NCBI GenBank assembly: GCA_030746455.1 | Contig: JASLMQ010000700.1 | Location: 1-7,868, forward strand | Direction of reading: 5' to 3' | DNA from: Candidatus Latescibacterota bacterium | GTDB taxonomy: Bacteria; Latescibacterota; UBA2968; GCA-2709665 | DNA: 7,868 nt | In this document: positions 6,051 through 7,868 of the stretch, piece by piece | Numbering within the stretch: the first letter of the stretch is position 1 | How the letters are laid out: each line of letters starts with the position of its first letter | Program-made: the position numbers and the translations under genes | Notes under the pieces: model-generated | What the model was told of the DNA's origin: nothing | Database searches by the model: none | Seen by the model: only the letters and a program-made list of their open reading frames with translations

Positions 6051-6938
6051 TTGGGAATCTCCATCTCATACGGCGAAATGGTCGCCCTCCTCTGCGCGTT
6101 CGTCTGGGCCGTCAGCACGCTGGTCGTCCGGACCCAGTCCCAGAAGGTCCCACCCGCCTTGATGAACGGCATACGGTGCGCGGTCGCCGGAGCCCTGTTC
6201 TGGATGCTGCTGCCGTTCGGTCCTCCCCTGTCCACCTACGGTGCCGTAACGGGTACCGAATGGCTGCTTCTGCTCGGCGGACTGACGATCGGAGTGGCTG
6301 TGGGGGACACGATCTTCCTGGCATCGATCAAGGAGATGGGCGTCTCCCGATCGATGCCGCTCGCGGGCACACACCCCCTTACCACCATGTTTTTCGAGTG
6401 GGTCTTCCTCGGCAATCCCTTCTCCCCAACCTTCCTGCTGGGCAGCTGCTGCGTGGTCTTGGGCGTCGTCCTCCTCTCAGGTCGCGAGGAAGAGACCCAG
6501 ATGGGGGCCGAGGTGCGCGTCAAGCTGGGTGTAACCCTCGCGCTCTTTGCTGCCTCGCTCTGGGGCGTGAGCACGGTGATGCTCAAACCCGCGATCGCCC
6601 ACATGACCGTGGTGCAGGCCAACAGCGTCCGCATGCCCGCGGTCGCCCTCCTGCTGTTCGCGACGCGTGCCTGGACCGGCCCCGTGATGCGTCTACGTGA
6701 TCTGGATCGGCGGACCCTCCTGATCGTGGCCGGCAGCGGGGCCTTCGGCATGGGGCTCGGATCCATGCTCTTCCTCAAGTCGATTGAGCTGGTTGGGCCG
6801 GCCAAGACGGCGACCCTGGCCGCCACCTGCCCCGTCTTCGCGGTCATCATGGCCGTTGCGTTCCTCAAGGAGAAGATGACCCTCCGGGTTGCATCGGGCG
6901 GCCTTCTGTGCCTCGCAGGCGTATACCTCGTCCTCTGA
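6051..6938 (+). CDS. EamA/DMT-family ten-helix permease
   Basis: A 295-residue inner-membrane protein made of two EamA repeats, about residues 6-143 and 155-294, each with five predicted helices. Seen: the N-terminal helix GEMVALLCAFVWAVSTLVVR (8-27). The paired repeat ends are similar: PLTTMFFEWVFLGNPFS (109-125, E116) and PVFAVIMAVAFLKEKMT (261-277, E274). This is the usual internal duplication of the drug/metabolite transporter superfamily, whose members export or import amino acids, nucleosides, sugars or drugs. Length is normal and the gene is intact. Translation probably begins at TTG 6051 because of a GGAG five bases upstream; ATG 6078 is the fallback. It has its own promoter and an unusually structured leader, and the divergent lyase operon is its upstream neighbour. 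Export of a metabolite is as likely as uptake; the substrate cannot be read from sequence. Confidence 0.9.
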   Translation: MGISISYGEMVALLCAFVWAVSTLVVRTQSQKVPPALMNGIRCAVAGALFWMLLPFGPPLSTYGAVTGTEWLLLLGGLTIGVAVGDTIFLASIKEMGVSRSMPLAGTHPLTTMFFEWVFLGNPFSPTFLLGSCCVVLGVVLLSGREEETQMGAEVRVKLGVTLALFAASLWGVSTVMLKPAIAHMTVVQANSVRMPAVALLLFATRAWTGPVMRLRDLDRRTLLIVAGSGAFGMGLGSMLFLKSIELVGPAKTATLAATCPVFAVIMAVAFLKEKMTLRVASGGLLCLAGVYLVL

Positions 6939-7024
6939 GTTCAGCACTCACTCACGGACGGTCTCTCTCTTCGTTATCTACGTCCTAGTCCTGGTGTGCG
7001 CCTTCGTGTGGTTCGTGGCTCCCT

Positions 7025-7085
7025 CCTCCGCACTGCGCGCTACGGAGGGCAGGCGTGGCTCGGGAAGACCTCCCAACCTGCCTCC
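7025..7085 (+). repeat. Two mutually exclusive hairpins sharing a GGAGG strand
   Basis: CCTCCG (7025-7030) can pair with CGGAGG (7043-7048). Alternatively GGAGGGCAGG (7044-7053) can pair with CCTGCCTCC (7077-7085), nine pairs with one bulged G, enclosing GGGA (7062-7065) with TCCC (7071-7074). The 11-mer CGGAGGGCAGG at 7043-7053 recurs exactly at 5968-5978 in the DMT leader. A T-run (7093-7097) follows eight bases after the second hairpin, too far for a standard terminator, though it might end DMT transcripts inefficiently. Confidence 0.45.
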
Positions 7086-7093
7086 TTAGGCAT

Positions 7094-7117
7094 TTTTCGC
7101 GCTTTTCGCGTTTTTCG
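7094..7117. repeat. Tandem TTTTCG repeat, three units
   Basis: TTTTCGCGC, TTTTCGCGT and TTTTCG follow one another with a period of about nine bases. In style it resembles the CTCTGCGY repeat at 635-658 and the TTCGTG units near 7001-7020. All are in intergenic DNA, consistent with one dispersed class of short-period elements. No function can be assigned. Confidence 0.5.
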
Positions 7118-7172
7118 TAGTTCCGGTCCTGGCCGACCGAGCCTTGCCCAGCGCGGCCCCCATTGACCGATG

Positions 7173-7201
7173 TTGTGGGGTGTCGCGTTTTTTCATATAC
7201 T
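7173..7201 (+). promoter_or_regulatory. Sigma-70-type promoter of the MATE gene
   Basis: TTGTGG (7173-7178), 17 bases, TATACT (7196-7201), which matches five of six -10 positions. Predicted start near 7208 gives a leader of about 37 nt. The eight bases CTCGCAAG (7210-7217) are the exact reverse complement of CTTGCGAG, found at the same offset (5863-5870) downstream of the DMT promoter. Confidence 0.6.
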
Positions 7202-7234
7202 GGGCCGGTCTCGCAAGCCAGGTCGCACCACATT

Positions 7235-7239
7235 GGGGG
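7235..7239 (+). promoter_or_regulatory. Ribosome binding site deciding the GTG start of the MATE gene
   Basis: GGGGG lies five bases before GTG at 7245-7247. The nearby ATG at 7256 is in another frame and leads to no recognisable protein, while the GTG frame reads straight into the first MATE helix. Confidence 0.5.
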
Positions 7240-7244
7240 TCACG

Positions 7245-7868
7245 GTGGGTGAACGATGGAGTCAGCCCGGGGGCTACGGGGAGCTACTGCGGGTTGCTGC
7301 TCCCCTGATCCTCAGTACAGCGTCGTGGAGCATCCAGGCTTTCGTCGACCAGATGTTCCTCACGTGGTACGACCGCGCGGCGGTGGCGGCTGCCATGCCT
7401 GCAATGATGCTCTGGTACACCTTCGTGAGCTTCTTCGCCGCAACCGGCGGCTACGTCAACACCTTTGTCGCGCAGTACTCGGGAGCCGACCGCCCGGAAC
7501 GCGTCGGGCCATCCGTCTGGCAGGGAATCTACTTCAGCCTCTTCGCCGCCGTCTTCATGCTGGCCCTGATCCCCTTCGCCCGCGATATCTTCGAACTGGC
7601 CGATCACGATCCCGCCGTCCGCCCACTGGAGACGGTCTACTTCCGGATCCTCTGCCTCGCGGGCATCACGGTTATGGGGGGACCGCTGGGCGCCTTCTTC
7701 ACCGGCCGGGGTGACACGCGAACCATCATGTGGGTGAACTTCTGCGCCGTCTCGATCAACGTGGTGCTCGACTACGGCCTGATCTTCGGCGCCTGGGGGT
7801 TCCCCGAGTGGGGCATCCGCGGAGCCGCCTGGGCAACGGTAACCGCCCACACGTTCTCCATGGTCACC
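7245..7868 (+). CDS. MATE-family multidrug/metabolite efflux transporter, C-terminus cut off by window edge
   Basis: The first 208 residues of a protein whose family usually has about 450 residues and twelve helices. It is an inner-membrane cation-coupled antiporter exporting drugs or metabolites. Seen: helix 1 about 14-36, containing D35 in VDQMFL at the position of the functional aspartate of NorM-type pumps. Helices 2-5 fall near 47-68, 92-110, 131-152 and 160-182. The family signatures VAQYSGA (75-81) and NVVLDYGLIFG (172-182), followed by GIRGAAWAT (190-198), are clear. The frame starts at GTG 7245, placing eleven residues before the GELLRVAAPLILS helix, as expected. It has its own promoter, related to that of the DMT gene upstream, so the two transporters may be induced together. 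Substrate unknown; the remaining helices lie outside the window. Confidence 0.9.
   Translation, partial: MGERWSQPGGYGELLRVAAPLILSTASWSIQAFVDQMFLTWYDRAAVAAAMPAMMLWYTFVSFFAATGGYVNTFVAQYSGADRPERVGPSVWQGIYFSLFAAVFMLALIPFARDIFELADHDPAVRPLETVYFRILCLAGITVMGGPLGAFFTGRGDTRTIMWVNFCAVSINVVLDYGLIFGAWGFPEWGIRGAAWATVTAHTFSMVT

Larger units (their letters stand above)
6939..7244. other. Spacer between the DMT and MATE genes
   Basis: 306 bases without a convincing gene. In order it holds a small TGAGT/ACTCA hairpin over the DMT stop codon (6936-6950), TTCGTG-type units around 7001-7020, two overlapping hairpins (7025-7085), a TTTTCG tandem repeat (7094-7117), a CGGTC/GACCG hairpin (7124-7139) and the MATE promoter. 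No canonical hairpin-plus-T-run terminator is present directly after the DMT gene. Confidence 0.65.

Noticed and set aside
5893..6162. Possible leader peptide or small protein starting at GTG 5893
   Set aside because: No ribosome binding site, Arg-rich sequence, overlaps the DMT gene out of frame, and its codons run through the hairpin and G-runs.
6936..6950. TGAGT-TCAGC-ACTCA hairpin at the DMT stop codon as terminator
   Set aside because: Five weak pairs and no following T-tract.
7163..7168. TTGACC as the -35 of the MATE promoter
   Set aside because: It lies 27 bases from TATACT, too far; TTGTGG at 7173 has the correct 17-base spacing and matches the DMT promoter layout.
7256..7714. 152-codon plus-strand frame starting at ATG 7256
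   Set aside because: Out of frame with the clear MATE protein that begins at GTG 7245; its product is Arg/Pro-rich with no family features.

Overview
This is a GC-rich bacterial window (most third codon positions are G or C). It has one TTG start, one GTG start, short operonic gaps and purine-rich ribosome binding sites. No gene is a taxonomic marker. A very large heparinase II/III-like protein with a four-cysteine motif, a SelA-like lyase, and spacers holding short CTCTGCG- and TTTTCG-type repeats together suggest an environmental, polysaccharide-using lineage such as Latescibacterota, Planctomycetota, Poribacteria or Gemmatimonadota. That placement is inference at low confidence.

Left part (1-5671, all minus strand, transcribed right to left). 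A putative catabolic operon runs in this order: a 1024-residue heparinase II/III-like polysaccharide lyase (5671-2597), an isochorismatase-fold cysteine hydrolase (2572-1907), an amidohydrolase/deacetylase-family metallohydrolase (1862-723), and a SelA/DgaE-like PLP enzyme that runs off the left edge (510-<1). The gaps are 24, 44 and 212 bases. The last gap holds a short-period repeat and a small hairpin, so the fourth gene may be only loosely coupled. A working model is cleavage of an amino-sugar-containing acidic glycan, hydrolysis of its amide or acyl substituents, then PLP-dependent deamination of an amino-sugar acid. The family assignments are fairly firm. The substrate and the joint pathway are inferred.

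Centre (5672-6050, 379 bases, no convincing gene). This is a divergent control region. A minus-strand promoter (TTGACA, 17 bases, CATCTT) drives the lyase operon. A perfect 7-7-7 inverted repeat covers its -10 and start site. A plus-strand promoter (TTGACA, 17 bases, TACCCT) faces the other way, toward a DMT/EamA transporter. The transporter's predicted leader of about 190 nt contains three nested stems and a G-rich tract that could form a quadruplex.

Right part (6051-7868, plus strand). A ten-helix EamA/DMT permease (6051-6938, TTG start) is followed by a 306-base spacer (6939-7244) with two mutually exclusive hairpins, a tandem TTTTCG repeat and a promoter. A MATE-family efflux transporter then begins with GTG at 7245 and runs off the right edge. 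The DMT and MATE promoters align without gaps over 47 positions, including a shared segment just downstream of the -10, which suggests common regulation. No tRNA, rRNA, CRISPR array, insertion sequence or phage gene was seen.
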